A stretch of DNA of 64,000 bases from an uncultured Clostridia bacterium (GCA_934154805.1 CAKPGM010000001.1:121019-185018); one strand, 5' to 3'; numbered from the stretch's first letter, positions 17,552-27,240 are shown. Notes: generated by a model from the sequence alone, not told the origin. Numbers and translations: made by a program.

Positions 17552-19355
17552 ATATTTTTTCCTCCCTTTTTTCATTAATTATTTTATTTTCAAATTCAAA
17601 GCTTTTAATCTCTGCTAATAAATGATTTTCACCCACAAAAATTAATGCTTCTCCTCTTTTTAAATTTTTTATTTCTATTTCTTCCTTTTCAGAAATATTT
17701 GAATATTTTTTTAATATTTTAATATTTTCTTCCTCGAGTGCAAAAAAGCTTTTTATACTCGAATTATTTAGAATACTTGTTCCAAATCTTCCTTCTTCTA
17801 AGCTAAATAAGTCAGATATGTCCTGTGTAATTGCAACTGCACTTCCACCATATTTTCTTATTGTTTTAAATATTTTATACACAAAACTTGCAACCATTTT
17901 ATTTGAAGTTACTCCAATTAACCTCCATATCTCATCCAAATATATTGCCTTTTTTTCTTTTCTATTTTCTTTTATTTTATCCCAAAACAATTCTGCAAAT
18001 ATGTACATTCCATATTTCAAATTCTCTTCTCCTAATTCATATACATCAGCTACAATTATTTTATTATTTAATTTTATATTGGTATAATTGTTGAAGAAAC
18101 TCAGAGATCCTTTTACAAAAGGAATTAGTTTTATTTGAAATTTTCTTGTTCTTTCATCTTTTCCTAATTCGTTATAAAAATCTTCTAAAAGAGGCATATC
18201 TTTTGTATTTTTAAATATTTTTTTATTAATATTTTTATATAATGATTTGTCATTAAAATTAATTCCTTTTTTCTTATATGTCATAATTATTTTTTCTTCA
18301 ATTAAGCCTTTTTCTTCTTCGTTTAATTCTCCAAAAATCAAATTAAAAAAGCCTATTAATTTTATTATTTTACTTGCTAAAAAACCTTTCTCACCACTTT
18401 CTATACTCTCTTTTCTTATATCGAATATATTTATATATGTTTCAGAATTTGGTCCTAGCTTTAACAGAGTTCCATCTAGCGCATTTGTTAGATTAGTATA
18501 TTCTCTTTCTGGATCTATTATATATTGATTTATTCCTACAAGCCTATATCTTAATATATTTAATTTTGTATAATACGACTTACCTGCTCCGCTTGTCCCA
18601 AACACACACATATTAGCATTTTTATACTTATGTTCATCATATCTATCTATAAAGATTAATGAATTATTATAAATATTTTTCCCTACAAAGATCCCCTTTT
18701 CATCAAAAATTGAAGATGATATAAATGGATAAGTCGCAACTAATCCACTCGTTAATATGTTCTTCTTTGTTGCATTTTTTACATCTTTATTGTTAATCAT
18801 TAATGGTAATGTAGATATATAAGCTTGCTCTTGTCTGAAATATGCTTTTTTAGTTTTTATTCCCTTACTTTGTAAAATTCCTTCTATTTTTTCTATATTA
18901 TTCTTTAATTCTTTTAGATTATCTGAGTATACAGTAATATATGTATATAAATAATAAAAATTTTCATTTTCTAATTGTAATTGTTTTCTAATGTATTTTG
19001 CATCATCATATGTAAATTCCACAATATCAATATCTTGTCTGTTTTTATTGCTATTTTCTAAATCTACAGAAACGTTGCCTATATTGTATGTTAAATCCTT
19101 TATTATTTTATTAGAGTCTGTTATTTCATAGAAAATAGACATATTTATATTAATATTTGCATCTATTAATGATTTGAAAATTAAATCATTTTGTTCTCTG
19201 TAATAATCAACTACTAAAATTGATGAACAATATTTATCTTCGATTTCTATATATTTAGGATTAGATAAATCAATATATGATGGACTTAGTTCATCTTTTA
19301 TATTTTTACTCATTTTTATTTTATTATTTTTTTCTTTTTTTAAAATATTTTTAAT
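17544..19355 (-). CDS. VirB4/TraC-type conjugation ATPase, catalytic part
   Basis: 589 residues from ATG 19313, or 603 from an AUU at 19353-19355, which I prefer. AGGAGGAG ends just before it, the frame is open, and it would give a lysine-rich head (KNILKKEKNNK). ATG 19313 has no ribosome-binding site. Walker A GTSGAGKS is at about residues 239-246 (ATG numbering), Walker B AIYLDEIW at about 456-463, and the VirB4 TQD motif AITQDISD at about 494-501. It should power substrate transfer and pilus assembly at the inner face of the membrane. The VirB4 N-terminal domain is a separate upstream gene. All motifs are intact. Confidence 0.9.
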   Translation of the reverse strand: MKNILKKEKNNKIKMSKNIKDELSPSYIDLSNPKYIEIEDKYCSSILVVDYYREQNDLIFKSLIDANININMSIFYEITDSNKIIKDLTYNIGNVSVDLENSNKNRQDIDIVEFTYDDAKYIRKQLQLENENFYYLYTYITVYSDNLKELKNNIEKIEGILQSKGIKTKKAYFRQEQAYISTLPLMINNKDVKNATKKNILTSGLVATYPFISSSIFDEKGIFVGKNIYNNSLIFIDRYDEHKYKNANMCVFGTSGAGKSYYTKLNILRYRLVGINQYIIDPEREYTNLTNALDGTLLKLGPNSETYINIFDIRKESIESGEKGFLASKIIKLIGFFNLIFGELNEEEKGLIEEKIIMTYKKKGINFNDKSLYKNINKKIFKNTKDMPLLEDFYNELGKDERTRKFQIKLIPFVKGSLSFFNNYTNIKLNNKIIVADVYELGEENLKYGMYIFAELFWDKIKENRKEKKAIYLDEIWRLIGVTSNKMVASFVYKIFKTIRKYGGSAVAITQDISDLFSLEEGRFGTSILNNSSIKSFFALEEENIKILKKYSNISEKEEIEIKNLKRGEALIFVGENHLLAEIKSFEFENKIINEKREEKIYE

Positions 19356-19367
19356 AATCTCCTCCTC

Positions 19368-19910
19368 TTATTTTTCGTTTTTTAAATATAAATAATTATA
19401 TAAAATTTTCTCTATTTCATCTTTTGAATTAATGCTGGTAACTTTATTTCCACATCTAGATAAATTATCTCTTATTTTATTTATATTATCGTTTATTTGT
19501 TCTATATAAATATTTTCTGTATTCTTTTCTACTGTTTGTTTTATTACAATATAAAATTGTTTTGAATCTGATTTATTCTCGGAATTTAATTTTTCTATAT
19601 TTTTTATATAATCATTAATTATTTTATTTATTTTTATATTTTCTTTTTCTTGATTTTTTTTAATAGAATTAATATGTTGAAATAAATCTTCTTTTTTGCT
19701 TTTTATAATAATTTGCATATCAAATTGACAAATTCTTAAAAAATTTTTAAATGAATTTAAAATTGCCTCTTTTTCGAAATTAGATTTTAAACTATAGTTT
19801 ATTGGTTCGATTTTTATTATTTTTATATATTCATTGTTTTTTAATTTTATTATTCCATTTTCAAATATTTCATCAAACGGCATCCATTGCTGTATTGATT
19901 TAATTTTTAT
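19368..19910 (-). CDS. VirB4 N-terminal-domain protein (split VirB4)
   Basis: ATG 19883 gives 171 residues, but family-like sequence (KIKSIQQW) extends upstream in frame to AUA at 19908-19910. That codon lies 10 bases after AAAAGGAG and would give 180 residues. An ATG directly behind the ribosome-binding site (19918-19920) is in the wrong frame and meets UAA after six codons. The sequence NNEYIKIIKIEPINYSL and FDMQIIIKSKKED look like the N-terminal VirB4/TraC region that docks to the secretion channel. It is followed closely by virB4. An AUA start, a +1 shift at UAA, or A-run slippage could each explain the start. Confidence 0.7.
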   Translation of the reverse strand: MKIKSIQQWMPFDEIFENGIIKLKNNEYIKIIKIEPINYSLKSNFEKEAILNSFKNFLRICQFDMQIIIKSKKEDLFQHINSIKKNQEKENIKINKIINDYIKNIEKLNSENKSDSKQFYIVIKQTVEKNTENIYIEQINDNINKIRDNLSRCGNKVTSINSKDEIEKILYNYLYLKNEK

Positions 19911-19920
19911 TTTTAATCAT

Positions 19921-20690
19921 CTCCTTTTCGCTTTTTATTGTATTATCTTCTCATATATTTGTCAACATAATTCGTTCATCAAATTTTTGTATTTTTTTAT
20001 TTATTATTTTATTTTTTTCTAATTTATTTTATTTTTCGCTTTTATTTTTATAAATTAATTTTTATTTTATTTTTTATATTATTTTTTATTAATTAATATT
20101 TATTTTAATTTTATTATATTAATTTATTTTTATTTAATTTATTATTTATTTTTATAATTAATAAATATTTAATAAATTATTTTTTATTTATATTTATTTC
20201 TATTAATTTATTTAATTATTTTTATATTTATTTTTTATTTTTGTAAATTAAATAAATAATATTTTTTCTATTAAATCTTTTATTTTTATTTTTTCTATTT
20301 TTTTTAATTAATTTATTTTATATTCTTATGTAACCCTTTTCTTAATTGTTTTTACTAATTTTATTTTCACGTATTTTCCTTATTTCCCATATATTTTCGA
20401 CTTTTTATTTCTAAATATTTTATCTTTCCATTTGTCCTTTATTGCTTTTTTTTAATTGTTCTATTTAGTTATTATTTTTTATATTATATATTTCATATTA
20501 TTTTTATTTCTTATTAATTATATTTTTTATTTTAATTATTTAAATTAATTATTTATTTTATTTTTTATTTTTTACTAATTATTATTTAATTTTATTTTTA
20601 TTATATTTGTTTATTTTAATTTATTATTTATTTTTTATAATTAATAATATTTAATAAATTATTTTTTATTTTATTAATTTATTTAATTAT
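19921..20690. repeat. AT-rich gene-free region upstream of the virB4 pair
   Basis: About 0.77 kb of T/A blocks closely resembling the 12.6-14.2 kb array, with no reading frame. It holds one copy of the two-box element. A promoter for the virB4 operon must lie here but cannot be picked out of the AT background. Confidence 0.75.
20326..20393 (+). repeat. Two-box 68-bp element, copy L5
   Basis: Box A TTATGTAACC at 20326-20335 and box B TTATTTCCCATATA at 20380-20393, spacing 44, followed by TTTTCGACTTTTTA. Confidence 0.8.
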
Positions 20691-20691
20691 T

Positions 20692-20721
20692 TTGTATATA
20701 TTTTTTTATTTTGTATATAAT
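20692..20721 (+). promoter_or_regulatory. Possible sigma-A promoter for an orphan transcript
   Basis: TTGTAT at 20692-20697, 18 bases, then TATAAT at 20716-20721, at the boundary where extremely AT-rich DNA gives way to a more mixed sequence without genes. In such AT-rich DNA a chance match is possible. Confidence 0.4.
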
Positions 20722-20727
20722 AATAAT

Positions 20728-21150
20728 ATAAGGTTAATATTAGTTTAACTAAGAAATGTATTAAATTTATTTTTTGGTTTTTTATGTTTCGAGCAAAAAT
20801 ATATATATGTTTAATATATTGGATATATATATGTTGGCGACATGAGTATATTATTTGTATGTAGGCTGTATTTATTTTGTTAATATATGGTCAAATTATA
20901 GGTAATGTATTCTATGTTACGAGTGTTCTTCTATTGTTTAGTGGTCATTACTAGTCCCTCGTTTGGATGAATATGGCTATCATTGGTGGATTTACATTCA
21001 AGTGACTGATTGATATGTTTGGCGGAGTAGCTTATTTATATAGCAATATATATTAGGTTATTAGTTAGGCATATTGGTTTTAACTGCGATTAATATTAGC
21101 TTCATTATAATAACCTCCGAGATATATCTCAGAGGTTATTATAATTTTTA
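20728..21150 (+). ncRNA. Candidate noncoding RNA, unknown class
   Basis: About 0.4 kb with clearly more G and C than its surroundings and no reading frame on either strand. It has a promoter-like sequence at its left end and a strong hairpin with a T-rich tail (plus orientation) at its right end. Local pairs such as TAGT/ACTA near 20940-20955 and ACGAG/CTCGT near 20918-20960 are possible. It does not show conserved cores of RNase P RNA, tmRNA, SRP RNA or 6S RNA that I can see. It could equally be a decayed gene. Confidence 0.35.
21103..21150 (+). terminator. Long palindromic terminator beside gyrB
   Basis: ATTATAATAACCTC pairs with GAGGTTATTATAAT around an inner GAGATATATCTC palindrome. The T-rich tail (ATTTTTATTTAATTTT) is on the plus strand side. 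It lies 14 bp from the gyrB stop, but on the minus strand no T run follows, so its polarity fits a plus-strand transcript better than gyrB. Confidence 0.65.
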
Positions 21151-21157
21151 TTTAATT

Positions 21158-23074
21158 TTATATGTCTAGATTTTTTACATATTTTGCATTTTGTTCTATA
21201 AATTCTCTTCTTGGTGCAATTTCATCTCCCATTAAAACATTAAATATTGCATCTGCTTTAATAGCATCTTCCATTGTAACTTTAACCATTATTCTTGTTT
21301 CTGGATTCATTGTTGTTTCCCATAATTGTTCAGGGTTCATTTCTCCAAGACCTTTGTATCTTTGAATGTTTACATTGTCCCTTCCCATTTCAGCTAAATG
21401 TTGTGCCATTTCTTCGTCAGTATAGCAGTAAACATCTTTAAATCCTTTTTTAGATAATTTATATAATGGTGGTTGAGCTAAGAATACATTTCCATTCTCT
21501 ATTAATGGTCTCATATATCTAAAGAAGAATGTTAATAATAAAGTTCTAATATGTGCACCATCAACATCGGCATCAGCCATTATAATAACTTTTCCATATC
21601 TGATTTTATTTATATCAAAATCAGATCCAATTCCTGCACCTACAGCTAATATAACTGGTTGTAGTTTTTCATTATTATATATTTTATCTGCTCTTGATTT
21701 TTCGACATTAAGCATCTTTCCCCATAGAGGCAATATTGCTTGGAATCTTCTATCTCTTCCCTGTTTTGCACTACCACCTGCAGAGTCTCCCTCAACTATA
21801 TAAACTTCACATTGAGAAGCATCTTTTTCGCTACAATCTGCTAGTTTTCCTGGTAATGTAGTTGACTCCAAAGAGTTCTTTCTTCTTACTAATTCTCTTG
21901 CTTTTCTTGCTGCCTCTCTTGCACGAGATGCACTAATGCATTTTTCAAGAATTGCTTTTGCGACAGAAGGATTTTCTTCTAAAAATGGTGCTAATACTTC
22001 AACAACCATTGATTGTACTATTCCTGTAACATTGCTGTTACCCAATTTTGTTTTAGTTTGTCCTTCAAATTGAGGTTCTTTTACTTTAACAGAAATAACT
22101 GCTGTCATTCCCTCTCTTATATCTTCACCTAAAAGATTTGAATCTTTTTCTTTTAATATATTGTGAGATCTTGCATAATCATTAAATACCTTTGTTATTC
22201 CTCTTTTAAATCCTTCTAAATGAGTTCCACCCTCTATTGTATTTATATTGTTTACAAAAGTATAAATGTTCTCTGAATATGCAGTTGTATATTGAAGTGC
22301 AATTTCAACTGGCACTTCCCCATCTTTTTCAATATAAATTGGTAATGGATGAATTTTTTCTTTATTTTTATTTAAATACTCTACGAAAGAATTTAGTCCT
22401 CCTTCAAAGCAGAACTCTGATTTTTTATGATTCTCATCATCTCTTTTGTCTTCTATTGTTATGTGTAATCCTTTATTTAAAAATGCTATTTCTCTAAATC
22501 TTTCTTCTAGTGTTCCAAAGTCATATTCTAGCGTTTCAAATATTGTGCCATCTGCTAAGAATCTTACCTTTGTTCCTGTCTTTTTAGAATCACCAAGTTT
22601 TGTTAATTTTTCAACAGTTTTTCCTCTTTGGAACTTCATTTGGTATAGCCCACCATCTCTTTGAATAGTTACTTCTACCCATTCCGATAAAGCATTTACA
22701 ACAGATGCACCAACTCCGTGAAGTCCTCCAGAAACTTTGTATCCACTATCTCCACCAAATTTTCCACCTGCGTGTAAAACTGTATAAACTGTTTCTGCTG
22801 CTGAAATATGTGTTTTAGGATGTATATCTACTGGAATTCCTCTACCATCATCTTCAACAGATATAATATTTCCTTTTTCTATAATTATATGTATATGTGT
22901 ACAATATCCTGCTAAAGCTTCGTCAACACAGTTATCTACAATTTCATATACAAGATGATGTAGTCCTCTAATAGAAACGCTTCCTATGTACATTCCTGGT
23001 CTTTTTCTTACGGCTTCCAATCCTTCTAGAACCTGTATTTGCTCTGCATTGTACTCGTGATTATATTTTTCCAT
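21158..23074 (-). CDS. gyrB: DNA gyrase subunit B
   Basis: 638 residues. The GHKL ATPase motifs EIVDNCVDEALAGYC and VEDDGRGIPVDIH and the lid GGLHGVGASVVNALS are at the N-terminus. The TOPRIM region EGDSAGGSAKQGRDRRFQA and the metal-binding DADVDGAHIRTLLLTFFF follow. It is the ATPase subunit of gyrase; the short length is that of Gram-positive GyrB. It lies 83 bp downstream of recF in the conserved order dnaA-dnaN-recF-gyrB on the minus strand, co-oriented with leftward replication. Confidence 0.97.
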   Translation of the reverse strand: MEKYNHEYNAEQIQVLEGLEAVRKRPGMYIGSVSIRGLHHLVYEIVDNCVDEALAGYCTHIHIIIEKGNIISVEDDGRGIPVDIHPKTHISAAETVYTVLHAGGKFGGDSGYKVSGGLHGVGASVVNALSEWVEVTIQRDGGLYQMKFQRGKTVEKLTKLGDSKKTGTKVRFLADGTIFETLEYDFGTLEERFREIAFLNKGLHITIEDKRDDENHKKSEFCFEGGLNSFVEYLNKNKEKIHPLPIYIEKDGEVPVEIALQYTTAYSENIYTFVNNINTIEGGTHLEGFKRGITKVFNDYARSHNILKEKDSNLLGEDIREGMTAVISVKVKEPQFEGQTKTKLGNSNVTGIVQSMVVEVLAPFLEENPSVAKAILEKCISASRAREAARKARELVRRKNSLESTTLPGKLADCSEKDASQCEVYIVEGDSAGGSAKQGRDRRFQAILPLWGKMLNVEKSRADKIYNNEKLQPVILAVGAGIGSDFDINKIRYGKVIIMADADVDGAHIRTLLLTFFFRYMRPLIENGNVFLAQPPLYKLSKKGFKDVYCYTDEEMAQHLAEMGRDNVNIQRYKGLGEMNPEQLWETTMNPETRIMVKVTMEDAIKADAIFNVLMGDEIAPRREFIEQNAKYVKNLDI

Positions 23075-23157
23075 TATATTAACATCCTTTCGTTTTTATT
23101 ATCTATTAATCGTACTTATATATCATATCACTAAAAACTATTTTTTTGCAAATGTTT

Positions 23158-24225
23158 TTAGATAATTTTTCCGTTTTTTACATTAAATAACTTATATTCA
23201 TTTAAGTTGTCCAATTCCATTTTATCTGTACAAGTTATAATTACTTGTGTATCTTTAATATATGATAAAAAGCTTTTTCTTCTTTTTTCATCTAGTTCGG
23301 ACATAAAATCGTCCAATAATAAGATTGGATATTCTCCTATCTCATCATAAATAACATATAATTCTGCTAACTTTAAAGAAAGAATTGCAGTTCTATGTTG
23401 TCCCTGCGATCCATAAACTTCAATTTCTTTATCGTTTATAATACATTTAAAGTCATCTCTGTGTATACCTTTTGTTGTATATCCTTTTATAATATCTAAT
23501 TTTCTTCTTTGTTTTAATAATTGTAAATATATTTCCCTGTTATTACATTCTGTTATATATTCTATTTTTATTTTTTCACTATTTGAAGTTACTTCAGAAT
23601 GTATTTCTTTAATTTTACTATTTAATTTTTCTATAAATTCAGTTCTATATTTACATATAATTTCTGCATATTCAGCAAGCTTTTCATCCCATATTTCAAG
23701 CATACTTTCGGGTTTATTTTCTTCTTTTATCTGTTTTAAATAATTATTTCTTTGTTCTAATGTCTTTAAATACAAATTAAGAATATATACATACTTAGGT
23801 CTTAATTGACCTATCATCATATCTAAAAATCTACGCCTTTTTTCGGGACCACTTTTTAAAATCTGAATATCATCTGGTGTAAAAATAACTAAATTAATTT
23901 TTCCTATTAATTCACTTAGCTTTTTTATTTTTACACCATTTACTTCTATTTGTTTTTTATTAGAAATTACGGTTCTAATTTTTCCATCTCTATCTGACTT
24001 TTGATAAAACACTGTTGCTTCTAAAAAATCCTCTCCTAGTTTTATCATTTCTTTTTCTTTAGAGGTTCTGAAAGATTTACCAAATCCACTTATAAATATT
24101 GCTTCTAATATATTTGTTTTTCCTTGTGCATTATCTCCATAAAAAATATTTATATGTGGATTTAACTCGATTTCTTGTTTTTCATAATTTCTAAAATTTT
24201 TAATCTCTATTTTGTTAATGTACAT
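23158..24225 (-). CDS. recF: DNA replication and repair protein RecF
   Basis: 355 residues. N-terminal KIEIKNFRNYEKQEIELNP, Walker A FYGDNAQGKTNILEAIF (about residues 29-45), the SMC-like signature YGSQGQHRTAILSLKLAEL and Walker B PILLLDDFMSELD are all visible. RecF loads RecA at gapped DNA with RecO and RecR. The start at 24225 has GAGGAT just upstream. The small S4-domain gene often found upstream of recF is absent. The 98-bp gap to dnaN holds a DnaA box (TTATCAACA, 24271-24279). Confidence 0.96.
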   Translation of the reverse strand: MYINKIEIKNFRNYEKQEIELNPHINIFYGDNAQGKTNILEAIFISGFGKSFRTSKEKEMIKLGEDFLEATVFYQKSDRDGKIRTVISNKKQIEVNGVKIKKLSELIGKINLVIFTPDDIQILKSGPEKRRRFLDMMIGQLRPKYVYILNLYLKTLEQRNNYLKQIKEENKPESMLEIWDEKLAEYAEIICKYRTEFIEKLNSKIKEIHSEVTSNSEKIKIEYITECNNREIYLQLLKQRRKLDIIKGYTTKGIHRDDFKCIINDKEIEVYGSQGQHRTAILSLKLAELYVIYDEIGEYPILLLDDFMSELDEKRRKSFLSYIKDTQVIITCTDKMELDNLNEYKLFNVKNGKII

Positions 24226-24323
24226 TTTTTATCCTCAATAAACTATTAGAAATTCAAAATCTCCAATTAGTTATCAACATTTTGTGCTCAAACTGTGGAA
24301 AATCACTATGTATTTTCTTATTT

Positions 24324-25445
24324 TTAGTCTTTTAATTTAATTGGTAAAATCATATATGTATAATCTCCCTCTTCTTCAACTGGTCTAATTATACAAGGAG
24401 AAATACTTGTTCCAAAATTAACAAATATCTCATCATCATCAATATTTCTAAGTGCATCTAAGAAATATTTTGGATTAAATCCTGCTTCAAGATTTTTTCC
24501 TTCTGTTGTAAGATATATTTCTTCTTTAGCATCTCCTGTTTGATTTGTACAAGAAATTGTCAATTTTCCTATATCAACAGCTACTCTAACTGGATATTTC
24601 TTTTCTTTCTCTATACTAGATGATGAAATTAAACTAATTCTTTCAAAACAATCTTGTAAAATAGATCTCTTTACTCTAATTCTTGTTTCCCAATTTTCTG
24701 GAATAACGCTTGAATAGTTTAAAAATTCTCCATCTAATAATCTAGTTACTATTTTACAGTTCTCCATTTCGAATAAAACTTGATTTTTAGCAACACCAAT
24801 TTTTATCATATCAAAAGAATCTAATAATATTTTGTTTATTTCATTTAATGTTCTTCCTGGTATAACTGCTGAAAAGTTATTTACTTTATTTTGTAAGAAT
24901 TTGCTTTTCCAAGCTAATCTAAATCCGTCAACAGCTACAACATTTAATTTATTATTTGCTATTTCGAATAAACATCCGGTAAATATAGGTCTATTTTCTT
25001 CTGTACTAACAGCAAATATTGTTTTTCTTATCATATCTTTTAAAGTATTTTGTTCTATTTCTATTGAATTTTCCACATTTATTTTTGGTAATTCTGGGAA
25101 TTCATCTGGATTCATAGTTGCTAATTTGTATAAAGATCCTTCACATTCAATTACTAATAAGTTTTTATCATTTAATGTAATTTTTATATCTGTATCTGGT
25201 AATCTTCTTATAATCTCTGTAAACATTATTGCATTAACAACAGTTGCTCCTTGTTCTTCTACTTTACAGTCATTAATTATATATTCTATACCTATTTCTA
25301 AATCATAGGTTGTTAATTTTATTTCATTGTCGTTTGTTTGTATTAATATTCCTTCTAATATAGGCATTGTTGTTCTTACAGCAACAGCTTTAGTTACGGA
25401 ATTAAGCGCTTTAAGGATTTTATCCTTTTCACAAATAAGTTTCAT
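24324..25445 (-). CDS. dnaN: DNA polymerase III sliding clamp (beta)
   Basis: 373 residues from ATG 25445, the usual clamp length, beginning MKLICEKDKILKALNSVTKA. GGAG lies 11 bases upstream. The frame stays open to 25532, but those 29 extra codons read through the AT-rich unwinding region and the DnaA-trios of oriC (a run of leucines), so the upstream start is rejected. C-terminal YMILPIKL is the typical clamp end. The ring clamp tethers polymerase and repair factors to DNA. It is directly downstream of dnaA across the incC-like origin part. Confidence 0.96.
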   Translation of the reverse strand: MKLICEKDKILKALNSVTKAVAVRTTMPILEGILIQTNDNEIKLTTYDLEIGIEYIINDCKVEEQGATVVNAIMFTEIIRRLPDTDIKITLNDKNLLVIECEGSLYKLATMNPDEFPELPKINVENSIEIEQNTLKDMIRKTIFAVSTEENRPIFTGCLFEIANNKLNVVAVDGFRLAWKSKFLQNKVNNFSAVIPGRTLNEINKILLDSFDMIKIGVAKNQVLFEMENCKIVTRLLDGEFLNYSSVIPENWETRIRVKRSILQDCFERISLISSSSIEKEKKYPVRVAVDIGKLTISCTNQTGDAKEEIYLTTEGKNLEAGFNPKYFLDALRNIDDDEIFVNFGTSISPCIIRPVEEEGDYTYMILPIKLKD

Positions 25446-25776
25446 TTCTTCATCGACTCCTTTTTTATATAATAATATAAATATATTTAGTAGTAGTAGT
25501 AGTAGGTGCTGTGGATTGTGTGGAAAACTCATCTACAGCCTTACTTCCCTAGCAAAATTGATGTTGATAACTCTGTGGATAAAATGTAAAGTTATCAACA
25601 GGTAAAAATTACAATTGTGGATTACTTAGTTATTCACATGTTATCAACAGCTTTTCCACAGCCCCCTGTGTATAACTAATCTAGCCATTCCGTAAGAAGA
25701 ATTTCCAGTTTCATAATCAAACATAATTTTTACAAACGTTTATTTAAAAAATCTTTAGTTTTTATTTAAATATCAA
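25446..25776. other. oriC unwinding region between dnaA and dnaN
   Basis: 331 bp with a dense DnaA-box cluster: TGTTGATAA 25562-25570, TGTGGATAA 25574-25582, TTATCAACA 25592-25600, TTATTCACA 25630-25638, TTATCAACA 25641-25649, TGTGTATAA 25667-25675. Near-boxes are TGTGGATTG 25510-25518 and TTTTCCACA 25652-25660. The dnaN-proximal end carries the DnaA-trios and an AT-only stretch (25461-25487). Order on the dnaA-to-dnaN strand (boxes, short GC spacer, trios, AT-rich DUE) is the basal unwinding layout described for Bacillus subtilis. Confidence 0.93.
25488..25505 (-). promoter_or_regulatory. Six perfect DnaA-trios
   Basis: Six consecutive TAG triplets on the plus strand (CTA on the dnaA-sense strand) lie between the near-box TGTGGATTG (25510-25518) and an AT-only DUE. 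DnaA-trios guide DnaA filament growth onto the single strand during unwinding. The perfect six-fold repeat is longer and cleaner than I would expect from chance. Confidence 0.88.
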
Positions 25777-27126
25777 CTATTTCATATCTAGCAAGATGTT
25801 TTTCACACTTTCCACAATTAACTTTGTGTTAGAATTAGTTTTTATTTCTTTTTCTATTTTGTTACAAGCATGCATTACTGTTGTATGATCTCTTTTACCA
25901 AAATCCTTACCAATCTGTGGTAAAGACATATTTGCAACGTTTCTACATAAATACATAGCTATTTGTCTTGGGAAAGTTATATCATTTGATCTTTTGGATC
26001 CTTTTAAATCTTTTGGATTTACATTAAAATACTTCCCTACTGTTTCTTGAATGTATGTTGCAGAAATAACTTTTTCTTGTTGAGAAACAATATCATTAAT
26101 TGCTTTTTCAGCCATTTCCATTGTTATTTGCCTATTAGATGTTAAAGATGCTGTGGCAATTAATTTATTTAAAGTTCCCTCTAGTTCTCTAATATTAGAA
26201 TCTATACGGGTTGCAATTGCTGATAAAATTTCATCATCTATTATTATGTTATCTATTTGCGCCTTTTTTCTAAGAATTGCAAGACGTGTTTCATAATCTG
26301 GATTAGAAATATCTGCGATTATTCCCCACTCAAATCTTGATTTTAGTCTGTCTTCCAATAAAGGAATATCTTTTGGTGGTTTATCACTAGATAGAATAAC
26401 CTGTTTTCCGCTTTCATATAATGTGTTAAAAGTGTGGAAAAATTCTTCTTGAATTCTTTCTTTACCAGCAATAAATTGAATATCGTCAATTAATAAGATA
26501 TCAATTCCTCTGTATTTATTTCTAAATTGATCGTTAGTATTATCTTTTATCGCATTAATAAGCTCATTAGTAAAAGCTTCTGAAGTAACATATAAAATTT
26601 TAGAATTTTTATTGTTTCTTAGAATCTCATTACCAATGGCGTGCATTAAGTGAGTTTTGCCTAGTCCAACGCCCCCATAAATAAATAAAGGGTTATAAGA
26701 AGACGCAGGAGCTTCCGCAACTGCTAGAGCTGCGGCATGTGCAAATCTATTATTGTTACCAACAACAAATGTAGAAAAAGTATATTTTGGATTTAAATTT
26801 GTTGTGACATAATTAATAGGAGCTTCAATTTTGGTTGCATCACTTAAATCTGAATTATTTGACGCAGTTTCAAGCTCCTCTCTAGAGACAATAGAAACAC
26901 TGCACTCTTTATTTGTCAAATAATTGAAAGTATTTGTTAACAAATCTAAATATTTTGATGCAACAATATTCTTTTGAAAGTCCGTAGATGTTAACAAAAC
27001 AATGTGATCATTATCCGCACTTTGAATCTCTAATATTTTTATCCAAGTTTCGTATGAAATTTTTGTTGTTTCCTCTTTTAAAAGTTCTTTTGCTTTTGTT
27101 AATAAATCATTTAGTTCGTTTTGCAT
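25777..27126 (-). CDS. dnaA: Chromosomal replication initiator DnaA
   Basis: 449 residues with all four domains: N-terminal DnaD/DnaB-interaction domain (1-90), variable linker, AAA+ core with Walker A GGVGLGKTHLMHAIGNEI (about 150-167) and Walker B ILLIDDIQFIAGK, and the C-terminal helix-turn-helix with the DnaA signature DHTTVMHACNKI. It binds boxes on both sides of its own gene and opens the DUE next to dnaN. ATG at 27126 has AAGGATGAGC upstream. It is first in the dnaA-dnaN-recF-gyrB group. Confidence 0.98.
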   Translation of the reverse strand: MQNELNDLLTKAKELLKEETTKISYETWIKILEIQSADNDHIVLLTSTDFQKNIVASKYLDLLTNTFNYLTNKECSVSIVSREELETASNNSDLSDATKIEAPINYVTTNLNPKYTFSTFVVGNNNRFAHAAALAVAEAPASSYNPLFIYGGVGLGKTHLMHAIGNEILRNNKNSKILYVTSEAFTNELINAIKDNTNDQFRNKYRGIDILLIDDIQFIAGKERIQEEFFHTFNTLYESGKQVILSSDKPPKDIPLLEDRLKSRFEWGIIADISNPDYETRLAILRKKAQIDNIIIDDEILSAIATRIDSNIRELEGTLNKLIATASLTSNRQITMEMAEKAINDIVSQQEKVISATYIQETVGKYFNVNPKDLKGSKRSNDITFPRQIAMYLCRNVANMSLPQIGKDFGKRDHTTVMHACNKIEKEIKTNSNTKLIVESVKNILLDMK

Positions 27127-27159
27127 TAAAGCTCATCCTTCCGACATCCTAGAACAGAG

Positions 27160-27240
27160 ATAGGAATAAAAATTTATACACATAGTTATCCACATAGTTA
27201 TCCACATTTTGTGGATAACTTGTGAATCCCTTATGATTAG
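27160..27240. other. Upstream oriC DnaA-box cluster (incAB-like)
   Basis: Four boxes are packed in 45 bp upstream of dnaA: TTATACACA 27174-27182, TTATCCACA 27186-27194, TTATCCACA 27198-27206, TGTGGATAA 27210-27218. The two consensus boxes are spaced by 12 bp. With the dnaA-dnaN cluster this gives the bipartite origin typical of Firmicutes. It likely also autoregulates dnaA. Confidence 0.92.

Noticed and set aside
19368..19920. prfB-like +1 frameshift at UAA at the start of the VirB4 N-part gene
   Set aside because: It is possible arithmetically (553 nt is 3n+1), but an AUA start in the main frame explains the family N-terminus without a shift. It also lacks CGG and a close upstream Shine-Dalgarno element of the prfB kind.
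20728..21150. RNase P RNA, tmRNA, SRP RNA or 6S RNA gene
   Set aside because: The conserved cores of these RNAs are not visible in either orientation.
25446..25532. N-terminal extension of DnaN with a leucine run
   Set aside because: It is translated oriC sequence (DUE and DnaA-trios). The family start and ribosome-binding site are at 25445.
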